Source: Brachypterus glaber (taxonomy: Eukaryota; Arthropoda; Insecta; Coleoptera; Kateretidae). From it: a stretch of 64,000 nucleotides of DNA. The translations under genes were made by a program, and so were the position numbers. Shown here piece by piece: positions 21,295-32,166 of the stretch. Under the pieces are notes generated by a model. The model saw only the letters and a list, made by a program, of their open reading frames with translations, was not told where the DNA came from and did not search any database. The stretch spans positions 1,736,001 to 1,800,000 of the forward strand of contig OY294046.1 of assembly GCA_958510825.1 (NCBI GenBank), written 5' to 3'. Numbering within the stretch: the first letter of the stretch is position 1; every line of letters starts with the position of its first letter.

Positions 21295-21949
21295 ATTAAT
21301 AATAATAATAATAATAAGTTTATTTCCATAGGATTTACATATTGGATAATGTCAAGTAAAATTCTGATTTAAATATACAGTTAACAAAAAAATAAATATA
21401 TACACAGACATTGTAAAAATAAATATTTGAAAACAATATACATTAAACACTATATAGAGACTAGTTATTTATATTTTTTATCAAGAAATTCCTGGATTGA
21501 ATAAAAACAATTTTGTTTAAAAAAATTCTTTGCAGAAGATTTAAAAAGTGTGAGGGGAGACCGTTATATAGTCTAATGGAAGTATGGGTAGGACCATTTT
21601 TTACCTGTACATATTTAAAAGAAGGAACATATAAAGTATTTTCATTTCTTGTTGAGTAACCATTTACATCACCAAAAGTGCGAAAACTGCCAAAATTCTT
21701 TTTTACGTGCAAAACACACTGAAATATATACATGTTGTATATTGTCATTATGCGTTTCTCGGCAAAAATCGGTTTACACGACTGTATAAAGGGTATCCTG
21801 AACATAAAACGAATAATTCTTTTTTGTAAAATAAAAACCTTTTCCACATTGGAACTATTTCCCCAGCATAATAGACCGTATGAAAGAATTGAATTTATAC
21901 ATATTTTTTTAGTTATCATATTTGGTAGTAAAAGAACATAGTCCAGGTG
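21295..21949 (-). pseudogene. 5'-truncated LINE, reverse transcriptase C-terminus
   Basis: Minus-strand frame 21461-21949 encodes the region just after the RT palm of jockey/CR1-like non-LTR elements: LSYGLLCWGN, then LQKRIIRFMF and a lysine/asparagine-rich end. The same SYG-CWGN and QKRIIR blocks occur in the LINE at 52.9 kb, so both are one lineage. About 140 nt of 3' UTR follow, with AATAAACTT and then a (TAA)n tail at 21295-21318 (reading ATT/AAT on the plus strand). The catalytic FADD region is missing by truncation, and a stop lies just upstream of 21949. Confidence 0.85.
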
Positions 21950-22636
21950 TTAAAGCTGAATAATATTTATTTTTACCAAAACTACAAGCATTAAAAAAAA
22001 AAGACCAACTTGTTCTATTCAAGAACACTGTATTATTGTATGGGACAAAAATATAATTGCTATTAAAGATATCAAATCACAAAAACAGCTACTAGTTAAT
22101 TTCTCGCTAGCAGGATTTTTTAACCGACTTCCAAAAAAGGAGGAGGTTATCAATTCGACGTGTGACTTTGTTTTTTTTTATGTTTGTTCCCGAGTGGAAC
22201 GGATGAACGGAATTATATGAAACCTTTTGCTACTTAAAGAGGACATTCATGAGGTGGTCCCGTTTTAATTTGACGCTCGGATAATGCCGGGCAAGCCGGA
22301 TAATTAACATAAATCGTCGTTTTAACGCAACTTCACTTTAAACCGGCTTAATTTGGTTCTAATACCAACCATTTTTTTAGAAAATGATCGGATAACTCGG
22401 ATAAGCCGGATAACTTGATTAAGGGGTCATTCAAATATTACGGCATCTTGTAAATGCCGCTAAACTTGATTCTGTGGACCTGTATATTAAAATACCAAAA
22501 GAAAATTATTAAATTTGTGATTATACCATAAGGCGTTAGTTCATTATTACGTCAACAGCCAAACCTAGCGAGATGGAAGGACAACTATAATTTAGCTTAG
22601 ATGATGTTACAAATCTACAAGTTCTGTGTCTCTAAA
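21950..22636. other. Unassigned repeat-like stretch
   Basis: 22118-22210 contains TTAACCGACTTCCAAAAAAG and GGAGGAGGTTATCAATTCGA, a block that from memory resembles a widespread insect repeat end. 22260-22420 carries three GCCGGATAA / CGGATAACTCGG motifs, and AAGGGGTCATTCAAATATTACGG at 22428 resembles the ends of Harbinger-type elements seen elsewhere in the window. No coding sequence. Confidence 0.35.
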
Positions 22637-22815
22637 AAGTAAAAAATAAAAACTTTCTGCAAAAAAAAATAAGTAAAAAGTAAAAAATAAAAAATAAATC
22701 CGTGCCAATTTCACAGCAAAAAATTTAACAACATAAATAATTGTTAGTATTTAATTTAGGGAGTGTTGAAATTGGCACTGACTTATTTTTTATTTTTTAC
22801 TTTTTATAGACAAAA
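22637..22815. repeat. Hairpin element, about 180 bp
   Basis: AAAAAGTAAAAAATAAAAAA...CCGTGCCAATTTCA pairs with TGAAATTGGCAC...TTATTTTTTACTTTTT, spaced by about 55 nt. The left A-rich arm is partly duplicated. Confidence 0.7.
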
Positions 22816-23297
22816 GTGGGTTCATTTTTTTTACGAAAAGTTTTTCTAGGCGTATAGTGGAAAGTTAAATATTAAAAAAAATGACACTCACTTTCCGAGT
22901 TTTTCCCGATCAAACAAAGTGAAAATTAAATCTCCACCTCAGTCTCTGTTTTTATAAAATGTTATAACGGGTTTCAGCAATTAAAGTGCTAGCTTTTACA
23001 GTTCTATCAAAAAATCTAGACATATGAAATCCATATTACAGGAAACATTTCAATTTAGAGTAATTAGAAGTAATTAAACCATATGCCTAGGAACGAACAA
23101 ATATGCCTAATTAAAAAAAACAGTTGGTAATTGTTTAATTAATTATTAAAATAAGCATTTGAATCCAATTTCTTTTTAACAATCTATATATGTTATCTTT
23201 CGGTACATCATCAACAATAGTTTGTTTGGGTCTTTAAGAGACAGGCGCAGCCTATGGCTCATTTATCTAAAAAAAAAATACTTAATCTGAATTGAAA
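22816..23297. other. AT-rich stretch, nothing recognised
   Basis: No repeat family or coding signal seen. Confidence 0.5.
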
Positions 23298-23523
23298 GTT
23301 GGGGCAGTGAGTCTATGCTCACTGATGCGAGTTGCATCTGTCATAATTTGGGGGGAGTGAGTCTCTGCTCACTGATGCGAGTTGCATCTGTCATAATTTG
23401 GCGCTGTGGAGTGGGTGGGAGGGGGATGGGGAGGGATGTGATAGGGAGAGGAGGGATGTGCGGGAGGAGTGAGACTATCTCACTGATGCTGGGAATGCAT
23501 CTGTCCTGTATTAGTGGGTACCA
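23298..23523 (-). other. LINE 3' UTR with 50-bp tandem repeat
   Basis: Minus-strand 3' UTR of the LINE ending at 23524. It contains two 50-bp tandem units (about 23303-23352 and 23353-23402, AGTGAGTCTCTGCTCACTGA ... GCATCTGTCATAATTTGG) and a third, diverged unit at 23466-23510, separated by a G-rich (plus strand) spacer. A one-unit relative of the same 3' end is found at 36225-36345, confirming that it is part of the element. Confidence 0.7.
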
Positions 23524-24765
23524 CTACTGGTTGAGGACGTTTTTGATCTTTTTGTGAGTGTTGTGTATTTCATGATCGTAATCTAGAAAGTTTGAAATGA
23601 GGGGGTTTGGGTGATCTAAATTGTCTTGTATAAAAGACGTGCTGTAGCGGATGATTTCCGTTTTTAGGAGGGGCATTTCGAGATCTCTGTGTATCTGGTT
23701 GTTCCTCATGAACCAGGGGGCATCGAGGCATATTCTGAGTGCCTTGTTTTGGAAGGCCTGAAGTTTTGCTGAGAGCGCTTTGTTAAGGGTGATTTTATTC
23801 CAGGCTGGGGCTCCGTAAAGAAGTACCGGCTTTAGGGTTTGGTTGTAGAGAAGAAGTTTGTTTTTAATGGATAGGGGACTCTTTCTGCCTATTAAGGGGT
23901 AGAGTTTGGAGAGGCGGCAATTTGCTATTTGGAGGGTGTTTTTGACGTGCTGATCCCACGTCAAGTTTTTGGAGATTGTAATGCCGAGGTATTTGGCATG
24001 GTTTTCCCAGTTAATGGGTTGGCCATTTATCTGAATGGGTTGGGGTGGGCCTCTTCTAATCCTAAAGATTAGGATGCCTTTGGTTTTATTGGCGTTTACT
24101 TTGATTTTCCATTTGGAGAACCATTTGATTAGGGCATCCATTTGGCGCTGGAGGGCGATATGGATGCGCTGGGGGTTTCTGGCTTTTGCTAGGATGCCGG
24201 TGTCATCGGCGAACAGGGCTAGTTCAGTGCCCTGTGTTTTTGGAATATCTGCCGTAAAGAGGTTGTACAGAAGGGGGGATAGTGGGGAACCTTGTGGAAC
24301 GCCAGCTCTGATGCGGCGGGTGTTGGACTTACAGTCGCCTATTTTTATCTGAAAATCTCTGCCTTTGAGGAAGGAGGCTATGAGTTTGGTGATGCCTGGG
24401 GGGAGGCCGAGAAAGTGGAGTTTGGCTACAAGACCTTTGTGCCAAACCTTATCGAAGGCTTTTGCGATGTCCAGGAGGATCAGTCCCGCGGCTTCGCGCC
24501 TATTTAGTCCGTCCGTTACAGAGTCTACCAGGCGAGCTACCTGGTGGACTGTGGAGTGTCTGCTTCGGAAGCCGAATTGCTCATTTGGAAGGAGATTTAG
24601 TTCTTCAACTAGAGTTTGAAGTCTGGTTAGTATGACTTTCTCGGCTATTTTGCCTAGGGAGGAAAGGAGGCTTATGGGGCGGTAGCTTTCAGCAAAAGTT
24701 GGATTTTGTCCGGGTTTTTTGATTACTTTCGGTACTTTCTTTAATTTTGGTCTTATTGTTATAAA
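23524..24765 (-). pseudogene. jockey-like LINE reverse transcriptase, 5'-truncated, long open frame
   Basis: The frame is open over about 410 codons, although it has no early ATG. Order of RT motifs: VPKVIKKPGQ...AESYRPISLLSSLGKI; NEQFGFR..HSTVHQ; the first catalytic aspartate in LLDIAKAFDKVWH (24451-24471); RIRAGVPQGSPLSPLLYN; and the catalytic box LALFADDTG (FADD at 24202-24213). Then the thumb region and a C-terminal helix-rich part ending KNVLNQ. This is the RT of a jockey-clade non-LTR retrotransposon. The endonuclease domain and ORF1 are missing through 5' truncation near 24765, where a stop (TAA) appears. GC content is visibly higher than the surroundings, fitting a fairly recent insertion. 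The RT portion is intact but cannot be expressed as a full element. Confidence 0.93.
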
Positions 24766-24824
24766 TTATGGGCGTATCCAGGATTTTACTGAAGAGGGGA
24801 ATGCTAAAGCATCTTATATTCAGA

Positions 24825-25495
24825 ATTGTATATTCTATAACTAGTATGGAATAGACAATATCCGCGCGAGCGGAAAGTTTGTCATACGAGCCGGCAGGCG
24901 AGTATGACGGTCCCGCGAGCGCGGAATGACTATTCCATACGTGTTGTAGACTATACTTTTTCTTCGACTGCAAATATGAAACACTGTATGGCTTTAAACT
25001 GCGGACAAGATTAAAAACAATGTTTTCTGTGGGTCGACATTGTAAATGCAACAAAACACATATTTATAAATAAAGAAATTAATGTTATTTAATAATTTTA
25101 TCAAATCAGTATTTAAAAAAGATTTTTATTTAATTTTAGCACATATTTACAAATTATAATGCAAAAATTGAAGGTTATGCCAGATTGTTGTGACAGATAT
25201 CAGGTTTAAATATTTAACAATAGATGGAGCAGTTTTAATTTTTTGAACTAAATTGATAAAAAACTGATCAAATATTAAGAAAAACTAATAAACTTTATGT
25301 AATTTTAACGCAAAACTTTAAATTGCATTAAATTATTCAATGTTTCATGGTAAAATAAATATATTTTTGCTAATTTTGCCACAGTTTTCTTTACTTTTAT
25401 AAACAAGAGATGGCACTACACTTGATATGGAATATTCATACCGTATCTAGAGCTAGAATGGATTCATTCTGTGTTTGAAAAGTGTGTGTGTTTAA
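24825..25495 (+). mobile_element. Family B element, copy 4
   Basis: Palindromic end complete apart from one base; body complete. The far end is cut after AAGTGTGTGTGTTT, so the TTACATTCTAAAGCAGTCG terminus is missing. It begins 60 bp beyond the LINE truncation point. Confidence 0.85.
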
Positions 25496-25889
25496 CTGTG
25501 TAATGTTTTTTGTCCTGAATAGTTTGGTGATTTTTTTTTAATTAGACATTTCGTTTAAAAGTTAAACCCACTTTTTTCATATTTTCTCGACGCTTTATGA
25601 CATTCTAAACCCAAAAATGATTTTTATAACAGGTGTTTCCACCCGTAAAAAAATGTCATTGTTAAACCCGTAACTATGGAATCGCCCTATGGCAAAGTTC
25701 GTAATTAAATATCCCTTAATTAGCTATAAATTAGTAAGATTCGTAGGTACGAGCAGTACGTTACCATTTTACCGATACTTAAACCGAAAGAGCCGGTAAA
25801 TAATACATAATTAATGATATTAATCACCACGGACATTATACCCTCGTCTGGGTGTGGCATCATGAGATTTCACCATTAAAATAAGCATA
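25496..25889. other. Stretch without recognised genes
   Basis: Contains AGGTGTTTCCACCCGT at 25634, similar to the palindrome at 2661. Otherwise nothing recognised. Confidence 0.45.
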
Positions 25890-25986
25890 TTCTTCTTCTT
25901 CTTCTTCTTCTTCTTCTTCTTCTTCTTCTTCTTCTTCTTCTTCTTCTTCTTCTTCTTCTTCTTCTTCTTCTTCTTCTTCTTCTTCT
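25890..25986 (+). repeat. (TTC)n microsatellite
   Basis: About 32 uninterrupted TTC units, a pure homopyrimidine tract. Confidence 0.98.
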
Positions 25987-26700
25987 AATTTGCTTTGACC
26001 TTTTTCTTTCGAAATTTGGTCAGCTCAGTATAAATTTGTATTTATACTATATATCAAAGTGGTATTTTGGGCTTCAGGTTACAGCAAAGTGTTCTGGAGT
26101 TCTAGACTCCATCCCCGTAGTCCATTTCTTATTTACTGTTGGTTATGTTAAATTGTAATTATATTTGCGCATGCGCTAGTATATAAAAAAATTTTGTACG
26201 TATAAAAACTTCTTCAGGTGTTAGTTGCTTCCAAATCAAAATTTATCATTATATAAATGATTAAAAACCATAAAATTCCCTTCTTACTCCAATATAATCA
26301 CATGTTCATCATTTTACTGCACATCTTCCATACAATCACTATAAAATATATACAATCGAATCCGGGGCATATCTAATATTTAAGATAGCAAATAAATAAA
26401 TAAATAAATAACTAATACACATAAAATACTTGATGCGTAAAATAAACGTTGTTACCGATTTACAAATTCTAGCCGAAAGTATACATGTTGCCCGTTCCAC
26501 GGATGAAACGCAACTCTGAAATAAGCATATTTGTCACAATACATACAATTTAATTATTACAAGTAAAGGTGCTTGGTTTGAATAATAAAACTCCTTGTAT
26601 TAAGTTTTAAAGATATTCAAAAAATCAAAAAAGCTAGTTACAGGCTAAAAAAAATATGTAAAATAATGTAAAAATACCTTAGTTTACGTAGTAATTTTAC
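25987..26700. other. AT-rich stretch, nothing recognised
   Basis: A short (AATA)n run lies at 26390-26412. No gene or long repeat identified. Confidence 0.5.
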
Positions 26701-27545
26701 TTACCAGCTTTATTTTAAATAGATAAACTCAATAATAACCCCCGAGTGGCTTTTACTTTATTGAGTGGATAATTATTTATTTTACCCACTCAACTGTCAC
26801 TTGTCAACTTATTTTCTTGTAAATGTCATTAAAATTTTTAATAAAAATATGAATTCCTAGGCTATTTATTGGATAAAACCTTGTATGGCACTCATGGGTA
26901 AACCGATATTGCCCTCTCATGGGCAATATCTTACTTTACCCACTAGTACCATAAATAACTATTATCCAATACATACAGATAATAAGACAATTACCAGCTT
27001 TATTTTAAATAGATAAACTCAATAATAACCCCCGCGTGGCTTTTACTTTATTGAGTGGATAATTATTTATTTTACCCACTCAACTGTCACTTGTCAACTT
27101 ATTTTCTTGTAAATGTCATTAAAATTTTTAATAAAAATATGAATTCCTAGGCTATTTATTGGATAAAACCTTGTATGGCACTCATGGGCAAACCGATATT
27201 GCCCTCTCATGGGCAATATCTTACTTTACCCACTAGTACCATAAATAACTATTATCCAATACATACAGATAATAAGACAATTACCAGCTTTATTTTAAAT
27301 AGATAAACTCAATAATAACCCCCGCGTGGCTTTTACTTTATTGAGTGGATAATTATTTATTTTACCCACTCAACTGTCACTTGTCAACTTATTTTCTTGT
27401 AAATGTCATTAAAATTTTTAATAAAAATATGAATTCCTAGGCTATTTATTGGATAAAACCTTGTATGGCACTCATGGGTAAACCGATATTGCCCTCTCAT
27501 GGGCAATATCTTACTTTACCCACTAGTACCATAAATAACTATTAT
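26701..27545 (-). mobile_element. Three-unit tandem array of family A
   Basis: Units at 26701-26960, 26961-27251 and 27252-27545 are nearly identical and head to tail; the full monomer is 291 bp. The first lacks its outer ~30 bp. All three share the same deletion of the hairpin apex: GCCCTCTCATGGGCAATATC replaces the longer version with the AATTAACCTGC arms. Junctions read ATAACTATTATCCAATACAT. Shared deletion and near identity point to amplification of one variant monomer, as in a nascent satellite. Confidence 0.95.
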
Positions 27546-28024
27546 TCTAAAATAATGATAAAGACTGGTTATGTCGGTTCGTGGTAATTTAAACATTTCT
27601 TCTATGGAAAATTTTACCAATTTGTATGACAACCAATATGGGTACTTCTTATTTTATGGTGTCACAGTTTCTAGAGGGCCTTAAAGTTAAAATATAGGCT
27701 TTTTACTAAATGAGTCAGGTATTTTTTTGGGTATATTTGATATTCTGATTCCCAAACTAGCGGTAGATTTGGGGAAAGTAATTATGTTGCCGCACCCTGT
27801 CCAGGCCCATATACAATACACTTTTAGCAAAATATTTTATGGATATTAAAACACAATTTTATTAATCGGTTATAAACATACAAGAGTCATCGGTTAGCAT
27901 GCTGTGATTTTTTAAATTTTAACTCAATTTCGTAGATTCGCTCTATTTAGCGGCGGTTCCGTTAAAAGAGTCAGGATAAAAAGACTAATTTTCTACCTTT
28001 GTGATGTGGACACAAAAAATAAGT
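27546..28024. other. Stretch without recognised genes
   Basis: No repeat family or coding sequence recognised. Confidence 0.45.
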
Positions 28025-28270
28025 ACGATTGTTTATAAAATGTTTCCCTAATGTTTGTGTATTTCAGAAATTCTTCTTTTTCTATAGTGTTTTTTAAGAT
28101 TCTATCATTATTTTATGCTATATTTCATCTTTTATCTTAAGGCATATCCACAGCCTTGCATAACACGCATAGTACATAAGAATGCGATGCCGTGATTGGC
28201 TTGATGTGCCGTCATGTATCTTGAATTTCTGAAATACACAAACATTAGCGCAAAATTTTATAATCAATCG
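28025..28270. mobile_element. 246-bp TIR element carrying a captured hairpin arm
   Basis: Inverted ends of about 45 bp: ACGATTGTTTATAAAATG...GTTTGTGTATTTCAGAAATTC and the complement GAATTTCTGAAATACACAAAC...ATAATCAATCGTT. Positions 28141-28220 match one arm and the loop of the hairpin at 5902-6005 (AGTACATAAGAATGCGA, GATTGGCTTGATGTG). Confidence 0.75.
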
Positions 28271-28455
28271 TTATCCAAGTATCAAAATAAAAATGAAGAT
28301 GGCGACACCTCTGTATTTTAAAATTCGTACATTTTCAGTTTATGGAAAAACACAGTAGTTACATAAGAAAATAAAAGGTACTTTTTAAGATAAGTTGGTT
28401 TTAAAACACGATTTTTAGACCCAACTCCAAAATGATGGTGAAATGGAGTACCCGC

Positions 28456-28488
<33 letters not shown>

Positions 28489-28984
28489 CTTACCGAGCCA
28501 AAAAAGACTTTAAAAAGTTCATTTGGCATATGTCAATACTAAAAAATCGAAATAGTTTTCATTTAATCAAAATCTCAGTTAACAAATTCTCATTTCAAAG
28601 GCGCTAAAACTGCCGCCTGATAGAGTGTCTACAATTTCGTACTCGTGATCTATTTAATTAAAGGCCAATCCAGATCAAAGTGAGCCGCGCGCAATAAATA
28701 TACACTATAAATTACGATCACGGACCCACTGATCAATATTGACTACGACGCACAAAAAATTATATTTAATTAACTTTTAAATTCTTGACATGATGGGGTT
28801 TTTGATCATAAAACCACTATTGAGATGTCAAATAAAATATACAGCTTTTTTGTTAAAAAAAAATCAGAAAGTGAGGTTGGCAAAAATTATTTTTTTCCAT
28901 TTTTTTTTTCACATTTTTTTATGAAATTAAAAGAATAATTTTGTTAGGGGAACGTCCAAGTATTACGTAAGGCAACTTTTGATC
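28271..28984. other. AT-rich stretch with a Harbinger-type end
   Basis: An A-run followed by (AT)n lies at 28456-28488. At 28947, GGGGAACGTCCAAGTATTAC resembles the GGGCTGTCCAT...TTACGTAA ends of the element at 32.4 kb, but no matching opposite end was found. CAAGTATTACGTAA recurs in direct orientation at 31327. Confidence 0.4.
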
Positions 28985-29405
28985 ATTTTGGCCAAAAACC
29001 CCTTTTGAAATAAACTTAAACCTTCCTTACCTCATTTTAAATTTGTTTCGTTGGCTAAATCCTACACTTTTCCCGATTTCGATGGTAAATGTATCATTTG
29101 CAATTTCGGAGAGATTTGTAGGTGTATAAACCATATATTCTTCTTCAATCATTTTTAATCAATTTCATACAAGGTTTTTGCACAGAATCTCGAGTCAACC
29201 ACCTGTTTACATAAATAAACAAACAAATTTAAAGTATGGCTGTCATCAAAGTCAAAGAGTGCTGCCGCCAGTGGTGGTTTTGCTAACTAACTTTTTTTTA
29301 CGGCGTACAACAATGAACTCATTTTTTTACTGTAAAAAATAGATCGCTTCTAACTAGTGTGTTCAGTTATAAAATATGAACATTTTAGTACGGTTGAAGA
29401 AACAC
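28985..29405 (+). repeat. Family F 400-bp direct repeat, left copy
   Basis: Shares with 30583-30990 a continuous match from AAATAAACTTAAACCTTCCT to AATATGAACATTTTAGTACG, with scattered differences. Includes GTCAAAGAGTGCTGCCGCCAG. No open frame is conserved. Confidence 0.85.
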
Positions 29406-29853
29406 AGTATTTTAGCCAGTTTTAGACAGCTTTTTATTATGCCATGTTTTTTTCTGTAGTTTTCACGACAATCTAATTAAGTTGACTAACTGTTACTTGG
29501 TATATGTACACTAAAAAAAAATAAAAAATAAAATTAACTTTACCGTATTTTATAAAAACCTGTGCGTATTACTACTAATGACGGTTAAGTCTTTCTTTTT
29601 AAACTACACTGGTTACTACATAATAATTATAGTACCTAAAGAATAAAATACAACTATTATATTATTATAAAATAGTATGCTAATTTAACTGTAATATTAA
29701 TAATACTGCGTACATATTAATTAGTAATTACTACGTTTGTTAAAATTTGCATTAAGTTATTATTATGCGTAATTTTTTATATTTTATATTCATTCATTGT
29801 GTTTAAATTATATTTAAATATATTAATATTTATATAAATTATTGTTTTTTTTT
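29406..29853. other. AT-rich stretch between the F repeats
   Basis: Very AT-rich, no coding sequence or repeat recognised before the family E element. Confidence 0.5.
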
Positions 29854-30278
29854 CACGGAAAAAAAAAATTATAGCTAGGAGCGCTATAACACACATACCA
29901 AGCAAATTATAATCGCTTATTATATAAATACAAGGCTTTCTCTTACAATTATGGCAGTCAGTGTAAAAATTTATATGAAATACCTTAATTGTTTAGTGCA
30001 TAATAAAATATAACAAATAGTATGGCATTTATAGCTTAAATAGATTTAATTATTGTCCGTGCTAATAATTTTTATAATATAATAAAATTTCTGTAAATTT
30101 ATAATAGTGCCTGTAATAAATATAATCGTGTCTGTAATATATATAATCGTTTCCAATTTATTTTTAACATTATTGGTTATTGTGTCCCTTATAATCTATA
30201 GCTTAAATCACTATAATTTGCCACTGTTACCAAATATCTTATAATGTATAGCGCAGAGCCCACTAATTTCTTTCCGTG
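29854..30278. mobile_element. Family E TIR element, copy 1
   Basis: 425 bp bounded by CACGGAAAAAAAA and TTTCTTTCCGTG. The whole interior matches 63350-63773 with only a handful of differences, among them one extra base and CCTTAATTG for CTTTAATTG. Such close copies indicate recent mobility. Non-coding. Confidence 0.85.
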
Positions 30279-30372
30279 TTGTCTTAATTTGCATTATTTA
30301 TTAAATAATCAATTATCTAATGAACAAGTCTGATACTTTTGAAGCTGATAAATACTATATTGTTTTACTAAG

Positions 30373-30468
30373 AGGAAAAGTGAAGCTTTTTTTTACTAGT
30401 CTGTAGAATTTACGGACCACGCGAAGCGGAGTCCGGAAACTACAGACGAGTAAAAAAAGCACGTTTCC
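30373..30468. repeat. Two-part hairpin
   Basis: Outer stem GGAAAAGTGAAGCTTTTTTTTACTAG-type sequence against CTCGTAAAAAAAGCACGTTTCC in complement, CTGTAG/CTACAG, and an inner stem GGAC/GTCC around CACGCGAAGCGGA. Similar in plan to the hairpin at 55746-55836. Confidence 0.7.
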
Positions 30469-30582
30469 TTTGAATGAAACATATTATTTTTTCTTCAAGC
30501 ATCCTATATATATTTTTTTAAATATTAATTTTTGAATTTAATTTATTCAGTAATAAAGTATGTTTTTTTTATTAAAATAGGC

Positions 30583-30990
30583 CAATAAAACCCTTTCGAA
30601 ATAAACTTAAACCTTCCTTAGCTCATTTTAATTTTTTTTGGTAGGCTAAATCGTACACTTTTCGCGATTTCGATGGTAACTTGTCTAATGTAGCATTTGC
30701 AATTTCGGAGAGATTTGTAGGTGTATAAACCATATATTCTTCTTCAATCATTTTTAATCAATTTCACACAAGGTTTTTGCACAGAATCTCGACCACCTGT
30801 TTACATAATAAACAAATAAGTTTGAATAATGGCTGTCATCAAAGTCAAAGAGTGCTGCCGCCAGTGGTGGTTTTGCTAACTAACTTTTTTTTACGGAGTA
30901 CAATGAACTAATTTTTTTACTGTAAAAAAATAGATCACTTCTAACTAGTGTGTTCAGTTATAAAATATGAACATTTTAGTACGCTTGAAG
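30583..30990 (+). repeat. Family F 400-bp direct repeat, right copy
   Basis: Same orientation as the left copy, 1.18 kb away. Differs by small indels, for example GAATCTCGACCACCTG where the left copy has GAATCTCGAGTCAACCACC. Both copies stop at the same 3' point, but the sequences beyond differ. Confidence 0.85.
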
Positions 30991-31748
30991 AAAAAATATT
31001 CTTTTATTTTTATTTTATTTTTTTACTTCAAGGTATATTTATTTGGCATCTACTAATTTTTTTAGAAAAAGTATTAATTGATATTATCAAAAGTATAGGG
31101 TCACTTGATCAGTTGTTACTTTGTCTAGTATCTTGGTGGTTAGCCGGTAAGGGGTCATTCTGAAACACTTGAAAAATACCAAAATTAAAAGTTTAGGTCA
31201 CCTAAACGACCCCTATTGTACCACGATCAACTGAATTTTTTTTTGTAGTATATTACCCTACAGAAGAATAAATTAACGTATATGTAGTTTCAATTTTAAA
31301 TTTGGTGAAAACCCTCAGGTAAGGCAAGTATTACGTAACGCGAAATTTGGTAATTTTTGTCGTAACGTACATAACGACGGAATTACCCTAAGGTTTCTAA
31401 AACTTCTCTTCCGAATAAATTAAAAGCCCACAAAGCAACAAACGATCGAGTGACCCTAATCCAAAGCGCTTAATTAAGCGCCTAATTAAGCTTAAGAGGC
31501 ACTTTTTGTTTAGAAAGAAAAATCTGTATTTTTTTAAATAAACATAAAATAAAAAGTTTTTACAGAAATGTTATTTCTTAGTTAATTTTAAGGACTCTAA
31601 AAAAGATATAAAATTATTAATTGATTATTAAAAAATAAAATATGCCTCGATCAGGTAAATCACATTCCAATCAGGATTAAAGGCTCCATTTAATGAGCGA
31701 AGGCAAAAGTAAATGCCTCATTACTCATCGTAGAACTTAGCGAGAATA
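30991..31748. other. Stretch without recognised genes
   Basis: Contains GGTAAGGGGTCATTCTG and CAAGTATTACGTAACGC fragments resembling Harbinger-type ends, plus a small palindromic TTAATTAAGCGCCTAATTAA near 31470. No coding sequence recognised. Confidence 0.4.
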
Positions 31749-31932
31749 GTATATTCTATAACTAGTATGGAATAGACAATATTCCGCGAGCGCGGAATGA
31801 CTATTCCATACTTAATGTAGACTGTACTTTTTCTTCGACTGCAAATATGAAACACTCTATGTCTTTAAACTGCGGACAAGGTTAAAATCAATGTTTTTTG
31901 TGACTCGACATTGTAAATTCAACAAAACACAT
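31749..31932 (+). mobile_element. Family B element, copy 5 (terminal fragment)
   Basis: Palindromic end shortened to TATGGAATAGACAATATTCC-GCGAGCGCGGAATGACTATTCC, followed by the first 120 bp of the body, then broken at AACAAAACACATG. Confidence 0.8.
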
Positions 31933-32145
31933 GAGGACTTTTGTTTTAAGTCAAAAATCTTGCGAGGGTGCTATTTAGTAGAATCCGCCAGGGACAAAGC
32001 TTTTTTGGAGGTGAAGACCTTTTTTTTCTTTAGTCAACAAAAATCTGGCGAGGGGTGTTTTTTGTTTTTAGTGGGAACCGCCAGGACAACGCTTTCTTTG
32101 GAGGTGAGGACCTTTTTTGGTGTGCATCCCTAGGGGTCCCTGGTT
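31933..32145 (-). mobile_element. Internal fragment related to the hAT-type element
   Basis: CCGCCAGGGACAAAGCTTTT and a diverged second unit CCGCCAGGACAACGCTTTCT match, in complement, the internal tandem units of the element at 46945-47375. Terminal repeats are absent. Confidence 0.5.
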
Positions 32146-32166
32146 TTTGATTTTGAGGTATAAAAC

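Noticed and set aside
26701..27545. Tandem repeats considered as a CRISPR array or LTR pair
   Set aside because: The units are contiguous 291-bp monomers without spacers and match a dispersed eukaryotic repeat family.
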